Part shown: in pieces, positions 24,291 through 24,976 of the stretch
Numbering within the stretch: the stretch's first letter is position 1
Layout of the letters: the number at the start of each line of letters is the position of its first letter
Source of the DNA: an uncultured Oxalobacteraceae bacterium
GTDB taxonomy: Bacteria; Pseudomonadota; Gammaproteobacteria; Burkholderiales; Burkholderiaceae
Direction: 5' to 3'
DNA: 24,976 nt
NCBI GenBank assembly: GCA_946479255.1
Contig: CAMLFK010000040.1
Location: forward strand, 1-24,976
Notes under the pieces: model-generated
Told to the model about the DNA's origin: nothing
What the model saw: the letters and a program-made list of their open reading frames with translations, nothing else
Databases searched by the model: none
Position numbers and translations under genes: made by a program

Positions 24291-24976
24291 ACTCAATAAC
24301 AAAACGGCCGTGATCACCGGTGGCGGCAGCGGCATCGGCAAAGCGATCGCCCAGCTGTTCGCGCGCCAGGGCGCGGCCGTTCATATCCTCGACATCAGCG
24401 AGGCCGCGTGCGCGGACGCGGTGCGCGAGATCCGCGCAGAGGGCGGCACAGTGACGGGCCACGCCTGCGACGTTACCCGCCAGGACCAGGTGGCTGCATG
24501 CTTCGATGCGATCGGCCCGGTCGGCATCCTGATCAACAACGCCGGCATCGCCCACATCGGCAAGGCCGACACCACCGCCGAAGCCGATTTCGACCGCGTC
24601 GTCAATGTCAACATCAAAGGCGTCTACAACTGCCTGCACGCGGCCATCCCCAAGCTGCGCGAGAATGGCGGCGGCATCATCGTCAACATGGCCTCGGTGG
24701 CCGCATGGGTCGGCATCAAGGAGCGCTTTGCCTATTCAACCGCCAAGGGCGCGGTGATGGCGATGACGCTGTCGGTGGCCAAGGACTACCTGGAAGATGG
24801 GATTCGCTGCAATTCGATTTCGCCTGGACGGGTGCATACGCCCTTCGTGGACGGCTTCCTGGCCAAGAACTATCCCGGCCGCGAAGCCGAGATGTTTGCC
24901 CAGCTGTCCAAGACCCAGCCGATCGGCCGCATGGCCAAGTCGGAAGAAGTGGCCGCGCTGGCGCTGTACCTGTGCA
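24283..24976 (+). CDS. SDR dehydrogenase, 2-keto-3-deoxy-L-fuconate dehydrogenase type (3' end outside window)
   Basis: The start is GTG at 24283 (VFELNNKTAVITGGGSGIGK), overlapping the fucP stop by eight bases, with GGAG nine bases upstream. The 231 visible codons of an expected 250 or so contain the cofactor loop TGGGSGIG, the NNAG motif (ILINNAGIAH), a catalytic Ser in VNMASVAA, and YSTAK (the YxxxK pair). The frame is open to the last base. In the fucose route an SDR oxidises 2-keto-3-deoxy-L-fuconate to the 2,4-diketo acid, which the FAH protein two genes upstream would cleave. An L-fucose dehydrogenase role (as in C. jejuni FucX) cannot be excluded, but that step already has an aldo/keto reductase here. 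Confidence 0.88.
   Translation, partial: MFELNNKTAVITGGGSGIGKAIAQLFARQGAAVHILDISEAACADAVREIRAEGGTVTGHACDVTRQDQVAACFDAIGPVGILINNAGIAHIGKADTTAEADFDRVVNVNIKGVYNCLHAAIPKLRENGGGIIVNMASVAAWVGIKERFAYSTAKGAVMAMTLSVAKDYLEDGIRCNSISPGRVHTPFVDGFLAKNYPGREAEMFAQLSKTQPIGRMAKSEEVAALALYLC

Noticed and set aside
1..24976. CRISPR array
   Set aside because: No regularly spaced direct repeats of 23-50 bases are seen; the only tandem repeat noted is two copies of a 9-base unit at 5906-5923.

Overview
The window looks like the chromosome of a betaproteobacterium of the Oxalobacteraceae type (Massilia, Duganella or Janthinobacterium-like). This is inferred from the high GC of the core genes, the divergent uvrA/ssb pair with a shared SOS operator, the SSB sequence, and a sugar-scavenging locus common in soil and plant-associated members. 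No rRNA or tRNA gene was found to fix the genus.

Layout. (1) 1-2995: core DNA repair. The 5' part of uvrA (minus strand, cut by the window edge) and ssb (plus strand) diverge from a region with a near-consensus LexA box; ssb ends at a strong hairpin terminator. (2) About 2996-7100: an accessory island between ssb and the next conserved operon. It holds a frameshifted and C-terminally cut gene, a small membrane coiled-coil protein, a badly decayed tyrosine-recombinase relic, a 54-codon ORF carrying a perfect 29-bp inverted repeat beside a second LexA-like palindrome, a group of small hairpins before a minus-strand terminator, and an orphan phosphoribosyltransferase-fold gene. Several genes here are visibly less GC-rich than the core. 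(3) 7128-10600: a two-gene minus-strand operon, a 145-residue protein of unknown family followed by a 1010-residue DUF4132 (MolR/YehI-like) protein. (4) 10726-12537: a probable lipoprotein with HAF-type repeats and a PKD domain. (5) 12787-24976: a large deoxysugar locus organised around a GntR-family regulator.

In the sugar locus the minus-strand operon encodes a Zn-dependent dehydrogenase of the L-galactonate 5-dehydrogenase type, a UxaB-like tagaturonate reductase-family enzyme, and an exported GH95 alpha-L-fucosidase/galactosidase. The plus-strand operon runs regulator, then UxaA-type dehydratase in two separate genes, aldo/keto reductase (L-fucose dehydrogenase type), amidohydrolase (L-fuconolactonase type), fumarylacetoacetate-hydrolase family protein, FucP-like symporter and an SDR dehydrogenase cut by the window edge. 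Together they give the non-phosphorylating L-fucose route: release of L-fucose, H+ symport, oxidation to lactone, hydrolysis to L-fuconate, dehydration to 2-keto-3-deoxy-L-fuconate, oxidation to the 2,4-diketo acid, then cleavage to pyruvate and lactate. The LgoD-like/UxaB-like pair fits no step of that textbook route. With the UxaA-type dehydratase it would form an L-galactonate to tagaturonate to altronate to 2-keto-3-deoxygluconate branch, so the locus may handle both L-fucose and L-galactose. This is inference from family membership and gene order.

The most unusual items are the dual-pathway sugar locus with its double winged-helix regulator, and the 5600-5830 element (small ORF, long perfect palindrome, LexA-like box) inside the decayed island.
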